A stretch of 64,000 nucleotides of DNA from Antedon mediterranea. Its lineage: Eukaryota; Echinodermata; Crinoidea; Comatulida; Antedonidae. Of this stretch, positions 48,280 to 60,589 are shown in pieces. The translations under genes were made by a program, and so were the position numbers. The first letter of the stretch is position 1. Every line of letters begins with the position of its first letter. Under the pieces are notes generated by a model that saw only the letters and a list, made by a program, of their open reading frames with translations, was not told the DNA's origin and did not search any database. Where the stretch lies: NCBI RefSeq assembly GCF_964355755.1, contig NC_092670.1:10911201-10975200 (forward strand). The letters are read 5' to 3'.

Positions 48280-48545
48280 TTATGGGGCTCTTTTAACCAT
48301 CATCACTGTCTTCTTGAGACTGTGGTACCTTCTATGGAAATTCCACCAGCTGGTGCCTGTCAAACCCTCTGTACCTGGTGTAAGGTAAAGCCCATTCAGG
48401 TTTGAATGATGACAGTTATTGTACCACCAAGCACCTTTGTTATACTCAGCACAGTTAGTACCGATCCCGCTACCGCTTCTCTTATCATTGTCTCTATCAT
48501 ACGTTGAAAATTGTTGACCATTGTGGCGTGATGTCAAAGAATCAC
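48280..48545 (-). CDS. FReD2 last exon
   Basis: Acceptor tttgtttag identical to FReD1. DSLTSRHNGQQFSTYDRDND then an insertion KRSGSGIG, NCAEYNKGAWWYNNCHHSN and the end [11 protein letters not shown] plus stop. Confidence 0.88.
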
Positions 48546-51500
48546 CTAAACAAACAAAATTTTAAATTAATTTTTAAATATTTGTTTTTCTTTCTGTTAC
48601 AAATAAAATAAAAGATATTTGATATAAAAGGGAAAATAAAACACAAATTTATAAATAGTTTTAATTTGTTTTTAATTTTTTGTTATTAACTATTCTTATA
48701 TATCATATATTCTTTATTTTATTTTTGTTTTGTCAGAGTTATTATACTTCAAAAGCAATGCATTTTAATAATGAAGAAAGCCAAAGTTATATGATAAGTA
48801 ACAAGGCCAACAGCCATTAAGTCGCGTGCTACAATGCATAGTGATACCGGACAGACAGACCGACAGACAGACCGACAGACAGACAGACCGACCGACCGAC
48901 ATAGTGAACTATACTGACCGAAATTACTGAACAACATTAAAAATGTTGAAATGTTTAAAAACATTTATATTTTTTTAATTTACACGTGCGTAGCCTGTCA
49001 CTTTCGACGTGCTCGTATAACGTAATTTCGAGTTGAAAAGTAAGTCAAGAAAACAGAAATCGGGCAAAAAGAATGCGCAAAAACATTTAACGCGCAGTGC
49101 GCGCGCAAAAATATGCGCACTCATGGCAATTTTGTAAACGCTTAAAATTGCCTGAAATGTACTCTTATTTCATCGAAAATAAATTTTGAAAATTTTAAGC
49201 GCGCGTACGCATGCGTTACATGCGCTACGCACGTAATTGTATTGCCATATGATGATTTATGCCCTGAAATTTATGAGTACCAAATTTTATTTAATTGTGA
49301 TTCATGGTTGTTAAGATATGATTACAAACGTGATTTCGTTAAATCGTGCGTAGATCGCGTAATTTTTATTGCGCACCGTGAAAACATAACCACATCGATT
49401 CCTGGCCATAAGGAATATTCTGTGAAAAATTGACTTAGCTAGATTAAACTGATATCAAGATAAGGTCAGAAAGCGATAAAACGCATAGTGATACCGGACC
49501 GACAGACAGACCAACCGACCGACATAGCCCATAACGAAATAACTAAGTAGATTTAGATAGTCTTTAATAGAAATAGCTCTATCCTTAGTAGGCTTAATAG
49601 GCCGTTAGTAGTTTTTTTCTCTTGGCTACTAAGGATTTTATCATGATTTCTTCGACTACTTTCTGACTACATAAAATAGATAGGTGACATAATAGGTACT
49701 ACCTATTAAAAGTACACAGTAAGTAGTTGTATCATAGTTGATGTAGCACTATTTAAAGTAGGCCTTTAAGCTACACCATTGTTAGTAGTTTTTAATAGAT
49801 ATTTTTCACCTTAAGAGTTTTTATGTAGACAGGGAGTAGTCTCCATCTATCTATATATAATAGATATTTAGTAGGTATGAAAAAAAAGTTAAATGTATTT
49901 TGTTAATAGGTTATAGATAGCTGTTGTCTATCTATTATAAGTAGACAGTTGATAGATAATACAAAACTGTATTACTCATAGATTTATAATAGACTTATAG
50001 TAGTCTCCATCTATCTATATATAATAGATATTTAGTAGGTATGGAATATAAGTTAACGGTAGTTTGTTAATAGGTTATAGATAGCTGTTGTCTATCTATT
50101 ATAAGTAGACAGTTGATAGATAATACAAAACTGTATTACTCATAGATTTATAATAGACTTGTAGTAGTCTCCATCTATCTATATATAATAGATATTTAGT
50201 AGGTATGGAATATAAGTTAAATGTAGTTTGTTAATAGGTTATAGATAGCTGTTGTCTATCTATTATAAGTAGACAGTTGATAGATAATACAAAACTGTGT
50301 TACTCATAGATTTCTAATAGACTTACAGTAGCCTCCATCTATCTATATATAATAGATATTTAGTAGGTATGGAATACAAGTTAAACGTAGTTTGTTAATA
50401 GGTTATAGATATCTGTTGTCTATCTATTATAAGTAGACAGTTGATAGATAATACAAAACTGTGTTACTCATAGATTTCTAATAGACTTACAGTAGCCTCC
50501 ATCTATCTATATATAATAGATATTTAGTAGGTATGGAATACAAGTTAAACGTAGTTTGTTAATAGGTTATAGATAGCTGTTGTCTATCTATTATAAGTAG
50601 ACAGTTGATAGATAATACAAAACTGTGTTACTCATAGATTTATAATAGACTTATAGTAGTCTCCATCTATCTATATATAATAGATATTTAGTAGGTATGG
50701 AATATAAGTTAAATGTAGTTTGTTAATAGGTTATAGATAGCTGTTGTCTATCTATTATAAATAGACAGTTGATAGATAATACAAAACTGTGTTACTCATA
50801 GATTTATAATAGACTTATAGTAGTCTCCATCTATCTATATATAATAGATATTTAGTAGGTATGGAATATAAGTTAAATGTAGTTTGTTAATAGGTTATAG
50901 ATATCTGTTGTCTATCTATTATAAATAGACAGTTGATAGATAATACAAAACTGTGTTACTCATAGATTTCTAATAGACTTGTAGTAGTCTCCATCTATCT
51001 ATATATAATAGATATTTAGTAGGTATGGAATATAAGTTAAATGTAGTTTGTTAATAGGTTATAGATATCTGTTGTCTATCTATTATAAGTAGACAGTTGA
51101 TAGATAATACAAAACTGTGTTACTCATAGATTTCTAATAGACTTGTAGTAGTCTCCATCTATCTATATATAATAGATATTTAGTAGGTATGGAATATAAG
51201 TTAAATGTAGTTTGTTAATAGGTTATAGATATCTGTTGTCTATCTATTATAAGTAGACAGTTGATAGATAATACAAAACTGTGTTACTCATAGATTTCTA
51301 ATAGACTTGTAGTAGTCTCCATCTATCTATATATAATAGATATTTAGTAGGTATGGAATATAAGTTAAATGTAGTTTGTTAATAGGTTATAGATATCTGT
51401 TGTCTATCTATTATAAATAGACAGTTGATAGATAATACAAAACTGTGTTACTCATAGATTTCTAATAGACTTGTAGTAGTCTCCATTTATCTATATATAA

Positions 51501-54500
51501 TAGATATTTAGTAGGTATGGAATATATGTTAAATGTAGTTTGTTAATAGGTTATAGATAGCTGTTGTCTATCTATTATAAATAGACAGTTGATAGATAAT
51601 ACAAAACTGTGTTACTCATAGATTTCTAATAGATTTGTAGTAGTCTCCATCTATCTATATATAATAGATATTTAGTAGGTATGGAAGGAAAGTTAAATGT
51701 AGTTTGTTAATAGGTTATAGATAGCTGTTGTCTATCTATTATAAATAGACAGTTGATAGATAATACAAAACTGTGTTACTCATAGATTTCTAATAGACTT
51801 GTAGTAGTCTCCATCTATCTATATATAATAGATATTTAGTAGGTATGGAATATATGTTAAATGTAGTTTGTTAATAGGTTATAGATAGCTGTTGTCTATC
51901 TATTATAAGTAGACAGTTGATAGATAATACAAAACTGTGTTACTCATAGATTTCTAATAGACTTGTAGTAGTCTCCATCTATCTATATATAATAGATATT
52001 TAGTAGGTATGGAATATAAGTTAAATGTAAAATGTAAAATGTAGTTTGTTAATAGATTATAGATAGCCGTTGTCTATATATTAGTGCGTGTGTATAACAA
52101 TTGTTACACCTAAATTCCCGCTTCTTTTTTGCAGCAGCAGCAGGCACGATGCAGATGATCAGAGAAAAAAGGAGCATTCGCTTGTTGTAGGCCTTTTCGA
52201 TCAGACCATGAATGTTTATTTATACACAATGTCAGTTTAGTGGTAAGTGAATCAATCCATATCTTTACATTTTATTTGTTAAAGTTAAAGTGTTCCTTTT
52301 TGATAGGCTAGAAGCTAGGCTAGTAGGCCTCTAGTAGGCTCTATAACCTAGCCAGGCCTGTATTAGTTAGTAGGCCTAGGCTAGGCTAGGCTACTAAGCT
52401 AGGTAGGCCCTAGCCTAGGCCTAGTCTTTTTTAAATTGCACTAGGCATTTTTCATTCAAGTTATAATTATAATAGCCTAGCCTAGGCCTAATATACTTTA
52501 TAGCCTAGGCTTATAGGCCTACTACTAGTTAGCCTAGGCCCTACATTGCTTGTTTGTTGTTCAAAAAACATTTATTTATTCAACAATGGCATTATACAGT
52601 ATAATATAATTATAGGTGTGTACATAAATGAAAACATAGTAATAAGCCACAAGTTGTAGGCCTACTTCCCAGGGTTCAATTATAAAATAGATTTTTTAGT
52701 TTATAATATTAATACTAAATAGTTATACTGGGCTGCCTAGGCCTATTATCAGTTTGTTAATAGGCCTAAGCCTAGTCTATTAATAGGTTATTATTATACA
52801 TAATTTTAAACACAGTAGGTTTCATTTATTACCATAAATATAATTTAATACTACCGCAAAACATAGATAAACTCACATTATTTTCGCCCGTTGAGTAAAT
52901 GTATATTTTTACTTTACAACAAACAAACTTGACGGGTTGTTTGTTGGTATATATTTACTCCATTGTGTTGGTTCAGAGGATGTTTTTCTTACGCACCTGC
53001 CTTTCTTGTATTTTGACTCCAAATTTGTTGACTAACTTTATCCTGAACACCACACTTTAAAATTAGGACTTATAAGTACTTTCAGAAGGAGAAACACATA
53101 ATAACAAATAAATAAATCCTTTAAATTGATGATTTTACAGATGTGTTTCTTTGTATACTGTAATGTAACTCCTCGAGCTCCCCATGCTCAATGTTTTTGT
53201 TTCTATGGAGCGCCAAAAGAGCAACAATAATAGTACAAGTATAAAAACAGAAAGAAAACGAAACAAAAAAACTTATCATGATTTTTAAATTAAAATTTAT
53301 TTGCCAGTATTTATTTCTTCGTACTTGCATGAGTATACTATTATCATTACAATTTTAATTTTATATTGTTCCATCCACACTGTAGATGGACTCCACAGAG
53401 TTTTCAGCCCTCTATATAATTTTTGCTCTTTTGACGTTCCATAGAAACAAAAACATTGAACATGGCCCATGGGGTAGGCCTACTGTACTGTAGGCTAGTC
53501 ATTTTGTGTGCGAGAAAAACGTCTGTAAAATCATGAATTTAAAAATGTATTTGTTACTTTTTATGTGATTCTTTTTCATGAAAGTGCCAATTCTAAGGTG
53601 TGGTATTCAGAATAAATGTTGGGAGTTAAAATACAAGGCAGGTGCGAAAGATAAATATTTGTAATCTAGGTGTTGGGTCTTAGCTTTCGTGATCTTAGGT
53701 CTTAGGGGGTCTTAGCTTTCGTGGTCTTAGGTTTTGTGACACCCATTGTAAGTATGCAGTTGATAGATATTACAACTGTGATATTAATAATAGATTTCTA
53801 ATGCAGTATCTAGGCCTAGAGGCCTAGGTCATCTAGCTATATCTACTGTATCTATTTGTAATAATTCTTAGTAGGCCTAAGTATATAAAATAAATAGTTT
53901 ATTAATAGTTACTGGCTATTATCAGTTTGTTTATAGTCTGTTAATAGGTTACTGGTAGGTAGCCCTTGTATAGCAAAATTCAAATGGCATATTCAACAAA
54001 AAAATGTTTAAACAATTATTTTTTCAGAGAGACGATCTTTAACCTATACTAGTACAAATTTGATGGTCAAGTGCAAAGATGATTAATTTATGGTGAAGTG
54101 TGCTTTTGCGTAATTAATTTTTCATGTCAATAGTGACAATATTTGGTGCATTTCTTATTGTCTGGTCTAATTCCATTCAGGAATTGTTTTGAATTTTGAA
54201 GTTTAAATAAAATGTATACTGTATATTTGGATACTGTGTCTTGTTTCATTTGATAAGTCTAAATTGTTACAAAAGTGATGAGTGTTGCTCTGTTGCTCGG
54301 TATTCTTCCTGTCACATGTCCAACTGAGTTCAAACATGTGCAATGTTATGGTTAAGATATTAAGGTTTACAAATACTGTACTATCTTAATTTTTTGTTAA
54401 ATAAATTTATAAAATGTATACTGTATATTTGGTTACTAATGTCTTGTTTCACTTAATAAGTCTAAATTGTTACAAAAGTAACTGTTGTTGTTGTTTGGTA

Positions 54501-57500
54501 TTCTTCCTTTTACATGTCCAGCTGAGTTAAAACATGTGCAATGTTATGGTTAAGATATTAAGGTTTACAAATAATGTACTATCTCAATTTTTTGTTAAAT
54601 AAATTTATAAAATGTATACTGTATATTTGGTTACTAATGTCTTGTTTCACTTAATAAGTCTAAATTGTTACAAAAGTAACTGTTGTTGTTTGGTATTCTT
54701 CCTTTTACATGTCCAACTGAGTTAAAATATGTGCCTAAAGTTTTCGGACTCGCATATGTATGGACAAGATTAAGGTTTACAAATACGGGAAAAAAATTAA
54801 TTTGTTATTTTTTTAATCATTATACATTTGTTATTTGCCAATAAGATGAATTATTGTTCTGTATCTGTATTTTAGCCAGAAAAGATTAGATTTTTAATTT
54901 CTGTAGATTTTAAGTATCTAAATTAACAGTAGTTAATTTATGTATATTTTTAATAGCCAATTTATATGTAGATTTTTAATAGCCCAATAATATCTATAAT
55001 GTAGATTGTTAATAGCCCAATAATAGTTATATGTAGATTTTTAATAGTCCAATAATATCTATATGTAGATTGTTAATAGCCCAATAATAGTTATATGTAG
55101 ATTTTTAATAGCCAATTATTTAGTAGATTTTTAATAGCCAAATAATGTAGATATTTAATAGCCCAATAATAGCCAATTTATTTAGATTTTGAATAGCCAA
55201 ATAATGTAGATTTTTAATATCCCAATAGTCGCCAATTTATGTAGATTTTTAATAGTCCAATAATAGCCAAATAATGTAGATTTTTAATAGCCCAATAATA
55301 GCCAAATAATGTAGATTTTTAATAGCCCAATAATAGCCAAATAATGTAGATTTTTAGTAGACAAATAATAGCCATTTTTAAGTAGATTTTTAACAGCCCA
55401 ATAATAGCCAAATAGTGTAGATTTTTAATAGCCCAATAATAGCCAAATAATGTAGATTTTTAGTAGACAAATAATAGCCATTTTTAAGTAGATTTTTAAT
55501 AGACCAATAATAGCCAAATAATGTAGATTTTTAGTAGACAAATAATAGCCATTTTTAAGTAGATTTTTAATAGACCAATAATATCCAAATAATGTAGATT
55601 TTTAGTAGACAAATAATAGCCATTTTTATGTAGATTTTTAATAGCCCAATAATAGCCAAATAATGTAGATTTTTAGTAGACAAATAATAGCCATTTTTAT
55701 GTAGATTTTTAATAGCCCAATAATAGTCAAATAATGTAGATTTTTAGTAGACAAATAATAGCCATTTTTATGTAGATTTTTAATAGCCCAATAATAGCCA
55801 AATAATGTAGATTTTTAGTAGACAAATAATAGCCATTTTTAAGTAGATTTTTAATAGCCCAATAATAGGCAAATAATGTAGATTTTTAGTAGCTGAATAA
55901 TAGCCAATTATTTAGTAGATTTTTAATAGTATATTAATAGCCAAATAATGTAGATTTTAAGTAGACAAATTATAGCCATTTTATGTAGATTTTTAATTGC
56001 CAAATAATAGCCAATTTATACAGATTTTTAATAGCCCAATAATAGTTATTTAATTAGTAGATTTTTAATAGCCCATAAATAGCAAATTAATGTAGATTTT
56101 TAAAAGCCAAATAATAGCCAATTAAGAATCCATTCTAGATAGATTATTGGTAGTCTAATAATAGTTGTATTTAGTAGGTGTCGCCTACTAATATCATCGC
56201 GAAATATGCTAATGAGGCAAAAATCTACTAACGACTATAAAAAATCTATCAAATATCTATCTACTAGTAGGTGATAAATAGGCGACAGCTCTATATCTAC
56301 TAAGCCGGATAGACTATAAGGCTAACCGCTATAGAGCTATAACTACTAAGACTTTTTGTTATGGGAGTGAACTATAGAGTCGCTTCCACGCGACTAAAAA
56401 GTGCGATTAATAAAGTACTACTCTTCCCTTATTCGTTGTAGTATTGAGCTGGGATTTGGCATGAATATACAAAGCCATAGAGCCGGATTTTGAATATCAC
56501 TGGCTCCTTGTTTAGGGACCACTGACTAATCCTATTGAATTAGAACAGGTAATGAATGCGTTCAACGTTGCAACATTTAGTAAGGAATTTAATCGTTATT
56601 TTTATCCATAGGTTTTTTTTTAAATAACAAAAAATATAATATAATGTACCACACAGTTATATATTTTCGACTAGTTAGCCGTTATTGAAGAGATAATAGT
56701 GAGTTTTGACAAAAAGTCTTGCCGCGTTGATCGGTGGGCTAGGCCAGGCCGAGCTAATCGTAGTCGCTAATTTATTGTTGATTTTCTCAAAATGAAGATT
56801 TTCTGAGCTATAAATAGTGACTCGTATGTTTTCATTAATGTGTTATTTTTTTTTTTTACTATTTATACAAATTTATATATTATTTTTATCAATTATTGCA
56901 AAATCTTACTTTTCAGCCTTTTGGCTGCCGTTGTATTATTGATTTCTTTTTTATGAATAAATATACATGAAGTGATTTAATAAACCAATTTTAATAAACA
57001 ACGCCTCATTTTAAAGCTTATTAAACATAGTTTATAAATATAAAACATCTTAAAATGTGTTTACACTACGCCGATTTTGTGATGCCATGCCTCAATTCTG
57101 TAGTTACTGGTAGTAATTATATTTTGTTCACTCTACGAACCTGTTTGTGCAATTTTTTAGAATGCTTGTTTGGATATTAATCATACACATACTGTTGCAG
57201 CACTGACTGTCTCATAAATGCCTACTACATTAAAACAAACTAAAATCAGTAAATGTAGTAACTGCAGTAAATGCAGTTTAATAATTTTAACATGATCAAT
57301 TGATAAGATAAGTTGTTGTACTGTGAGTGCATTTGCACATTTAAATATAGTTAGATTCGTTTCAGGCCTGTAAGAAGGAATTGCGAAGTGGGAGGGCCAT
57401 ACAAAAAATGTACTTCATAGACAGTTTACAGAGTACTTTGCATTCAAGGTGATCACCTTTGGGCTTTACATTATATTTGAGACGCGACATCAATTGATAA

Positions 57501-59087
57501 TCAAAAAGTATCGAATGATTATTATTTGTTGTTTAAACTTTTAAATGTTGTGGTCTAGGCCTAATTATGACATAACTAGTGAAATTATGGGGCTATTTCA
57601 CAAAGGCGTAGAATTATATTTTCATGAGGTTCACGTCAATATCATTATTAGAATTGTTTTGTTCTACTTTTCAGATGTTTAGAAGCTTTTCTTTTAATGT
57701 TTGTCTAATTTCTTTAAGCTAAATTTGATGGAAAGACAGCCTCAAATTATGCTAGAACGCTGCTGTGTCTTGTGACTTTAGCCCTGACTTTAGACCCTGA
57801 CGCCACCGCTGCTTAGGTACAGTACATGTCTCAAGTTCTTTCCCAGCAGTCAATTTCCTTATCATTTAGCTGTGTTTAATCAGTCATAATTCTAACATTA
57901 TTTTTATTATCCTTTAAATGTGATAAATGCAAATCAAACCCTATATGTGTCCATAGATTATTTTCACTGCAAAGTACTAAGTGTGTATAAGGCCTTAAAA
58001 AAGGTTAATTCTTTGTATACTTAATGTGTTTTTAAATGTAAATATAGATTGAATATACTAACCTGCCGTTCCTGTGTATCCACTGATTTTTAAAGTATAG
58101 TTAGAGTCCTCAGCACCAACACGAAAGTGAGAATATTTTGCGATCTTCATTTCATCCAAGTGGTCAGTCATCTCTATTAGAAGCTCAAAACTGCCATCAA
58201 ATGTTATACGGTTGATCTGTTCATTACCAAGCCAGAAATCTGAGTTCACATTTCCAAAACCATCCTTGTATTCTGCCCAACTACGGTAGAAATCGACCAA
58301 TCCATCTTCTCTTCTTTGTAATACCTGGTAATGACCATAGATAGTGAATAAGATAGTATTGTACTTCACTTAATAAGATGTAGGTATAAACGGCAGGTTA
58401 GTGATCTGGTCGGTTGTAGGTTCGAGTCCAACCCAATAATTACTTGTCGAAGTATTCTCAATGTAAAAGTAAAGTACAAATTATGTCATAGTAGGGCAAA
58501 ACATCTGACCAATTACTTAACACCCTGACGCAAGGCTCCACAGTAGTTACAAACAATTTTTAAATTAAAAAATAAAAGATATGATCATGATGCATGACAA
58601 ATTTGTAATTATGCATGTGTTTGTGCACAATGCATGTTTCTAAGATCACTTTGAAATGCAGGACCATCGCGCACAATGCGAGAAGGTTGTTTACGATGGA
58701 ATAAATGAATAAAGATAAAACAATAATGACAAAACGTGAAATGATGAAAATACGAAAAAAGTATCTTATTGTAAGAACTTGACCAATAATAAACAAGATG
58801 TATTTAGTTTATTGTAATTTAAAATTTGATATACTTATTTTTTTTACAGTTAGGTGTTAGCTCGTAGTGTTTAACTGAATATTAAACTGCAGCCTAGCTG
58901 TATTACATTACTGTACCCTCTTTAATATCTAAATTATTGTTTTTATACTTACCGTCCAACTGCCATCATCCTTCATGTCACAGTAGACAGTAATCTCTCG
59001 TCCTCCATCTCCTGGCTGTATCACATATTGACCACTCACAGCAGAAGGATCATTTCGTAAAATGTCACCACAGTCCCTCATACAACA
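48280..59087 (-). CDS. fibrinogen-domain protein (FReD gene 2), 3 exons seen, 5' end missing
   Basis: Minus-strand exons 59087-58953, 58324-58063 and 48545-48280 join in frame and give a complete fibrinogen domain paralogous to FReD1: [92 protein letters not shown]. It keeps more canonical DRDND and CHHSNLNG motifs than FReD1. No signal peptide/PAN exon is found up to 64000, so exon 1 is beyond the window or lost. The last intron is 9.5 kb because of a 6.8 kb insertion. A hAT-like element is inserted just before exon 59087. Confidence 0.82.
48805..48912. repeat. SINE-like repeat with GACAGACAGACCGACC core
   Basis: AAGTCGCGTGCTACAATGCA, GTGATACCGGAC, a GACA/GACC run and CATAGTGAACTATA. A second copy at about 49480-49527 continues at 56366-56400 after the 6.8 kb insertion. 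The downstream part (GAGTCGCTTCCACGCGACT) can fold with the GTCGCGTG start. Confidence 0.65.
49810..52080. repeat. 164-bp satellite array, about 14 copies
   Basis: CTCCATCTATCTATATATAA recurs at 49841, 50005, 50169 and 50333, period 164 bp. Units carry internal inverted words (TAGATAGCTGTTGTCTATC, GACAGTTGATAGATA) and are highly alike, so recently amplified or homogenised. Confidence 0.92.
52305..52545. repeat. CTAG/GGCC-rich cluster
   Basis: Dense TAGGCCTA and CCTAGCCTAGG words within the 6.8 kb element. Confidence 0.6.
52890..53750 (-). mobile_element. partial copy of the 61795-62876 hAT-like fold-back element
   Basis: Inverse of 61795-62700 in large part: AATAATGTGAGTTTATC-type, ACGCACCTGCCTTTC, GGAGCGCCAAAAGAGCAACA and GTGGTCTTAGGTTTTGTGACACCC near 53710-53755. 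Only one terminus is found, so it is truncated or was broken by the host element. Confidence 0.7.
54190..54770. repeat. about 200-bp tandem repeat, 3 copies
   Basis: AATGTATACTGTATATTTGG recurs at about 54211, 54413 and 54611. Confidence 0.85.
54960..56140. repeat. short tandem array (about 36/72 bp units)
   Basis: TAGATTTTTAATAGCCCAAT and TAGATTTTTAGTAGACAAAT alternate with AATAGCCAAATAATG, forming a 36-bp basic and 72-bp higher-order period. Confidence 0.85.
56366..58062. other. remainder of FReD2 last intron
   Basis: After the rest of the SINE-like repeat (to about 56400) the sequence is AT-rich without recognisable genes. The 180 bp next to exon 58063 resemble the same position in FReD1. 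Confidence 0.55.
58063..58324 (-). CDS. FReD2 fibrinogen core exon
   Basis: 262 nt, acceptor cattaccag, donor GCAG|gttagt; VLQRREDGLVDFYRSWAEYK to [10 protein letters not shown], nearly identical in layout to FReD1 exon 3. Confidence 0.9.
58325..58952. other. FReD2 intron with tRNA-like B-box
   Basis: GGTTCGAGTCCAACCC at about 58420-58435 resembles a tRNA B-box and the words before it (GTTAGTGATCTGGTCGG) an anticodon-arm region, but no full cloverleaf forms; probably a tRNA-derived SINE fragment. Confidence 0.4.
58953..59087 (-). CDS. FReD2 first visible fibrinogen exon
   Basis: CCMRDCGDILRNDPSAVSGQ to CDMKDDGSWT; donor ACG|gtaagt. The acceptor is the second AG of ttagag, as in FReD1. The upstream branch-point zone is cut short by an inserted element at 59110. 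Confidence 0.82.
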
Positions 59088-59109
59088 CTCTAACATTACA
59101 ATTTGTAAA

Positions 59110-59982
59110 GATTTCGATCCAAGTCGGCCCTAAACCGTCTCGGCCAAACTCAAGTCGGCCCCAAGTCAAGTCGGCCCCAAGTCAACTCGCCCCAGGTCAA
59201 CTCGGCCTCAAGTCAACTCGGCCTCAAGTCAACTCGGCCTCACATCAACTCGGCCAAAAAATAATCGGTCAACTCGGCCCCGTTAAAGTATGGAACGCAA
59301 AAAGTGCAAAGGAAGGGGATTGATATTTCTTCACATTTTCGTGCGTCAAAATTCAATAAACATGTCCGATATGCGAGGACATTTATTAGGTGTAATAACA
59401 TTGCTTGGTTGAATCATTGAGGTATAAAATAATGGTAACTCCATGGTTGAATCACGCATAGATATTTTCAGTGTATGCATTTGATTAGGCGACAACATCT
59501 GAAACCAATTCGTAGCCTCCCTTTGCGCCTTTGGCAGCTATTTCAATATCTAAAACTGCTACGTTTTTTCGCTGACCGGGGGATTCCCCTTTTTAAAAAA
59601 TGCAAATCATGAAAAAAAACGATATGTACGATCATTTTTTCTATGGCCAAATGGTGGAACGTAGGCCTACGTCTTCGATTTACTAAAATGCGGTACCTGC
59701 TCGTGTTTTTGTAACACGCGGGTACTTCTATTCATATCGGCAATGAGATCATTTTTTTATATGAGTATTTTTTTTATTTCTTCATTTTTTTTTAAAGCGT
59801 GGATAGTAATTAATAATCATAATAATATTAAGCACTTTTTGCGTTCCATACTTTATTGTGACCGAGTTGACCGATTAGTTTTTGGCCGAGTTGACTTGAG
59901 GCCGAGTTGCCTTGAGGCCGACTTGACGTGGGGCCGACTTGACTTTGGCCGAGACAGTTTGGGGCCAATTTGACCTGCACCC
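59110..59982. mobile_element. hAT-like TIR element with GGCCGAGTTGA repeats
   Basis: Inverted ends share CTCGGCCAAA and AAGTCGGCCCC blocks over about 120 bp (59118-59285 and 59850-59975), flanked by TTTGTAAA (59102-59109 and 59983-59990), an 8-bp target duplication. The interior contains inverted GGAACGCAAAAAGTGC words. No transposase. Confidence 0.78.
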
Positions 59983-59990
59983 TTTGTAAA

Positions 59991-60589
59991 TGATAAAAAA
60001 ATATCATAAAGTATGAAAACATTCGGTTAATAGAAGACCTGCTTTATTATATAGATTGTAACGATAAAAAAAAAGTATGAAAACAATAGGAAGTTACAGT
60101 ACAACATTGCATCCCACAACCTTACTATTTTGATTTTAAAATGTGGGATGTCTAAAATTGGGTGAAGCTTTGAAAAATTGGCTTTTATTTTATTATTATT
60201 ATTTATTAAAATAAAATACAAGATTGTGACATTCTCTTTTGAGATATTGTCAGTCATTCCTGCACTCTCCTACACCTGGCATCACTGTACACAAACAAAG
60301 TGTGAAGACGCGATCATGGTAAGACGTGATCTATACAGCTCAGCAAAAACAGCTTTTTAAACGTATTGTAATTCCTCCTTTTTCGCTGTATTTTACTTTG
60401 AAATCATCTTTTATACATCTCTGTTTTGACTGTGTGTTGAATATTAAGACTTGTTTTGCGAAGAAACTCTAATCTCTGTTTAAATGTGCATCACCCACGG
60501 GAATCAAAGCACAAATAGAGCCAACGTTAGGCTACAGAATTTGCATAACATAATTTGTATATCCAGCTACAGCAATGGCCGGGTCTAGC
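59991..60589. other. AT-rich spacer
   Basis: No gene or structured repeat that I can support. Confidence 0.5.

Larger units (their letters stand above)
49528..56365. mobile_element. 6.8 kb satellite-filled element with CCCATAAC ends
   Basis: Left end CCCATAACGAAATAACTAAG, right end complement CCCATAACAAAAAGTCTTAG. It splits a SINE-like repeat: GACATAG lies before and AGTGAACTATAG after, while the intact copy at 48898-48912 reads GACATAGTGAACTATA. So the target duplication is AG (2 bp) or nil. The interior is three tandem arrays (49810-52080, 54190-54770, 54960-56140) plus a hAT-like remnant. No transposase recognised; class unknown. Confidence 0.7.

Noticed and set aside
58395-58440. tRNA-like segment with GGTTCGAGTCC
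   Set aside because: Acceptor and D arms cannot be paired; not a tRNA gene.
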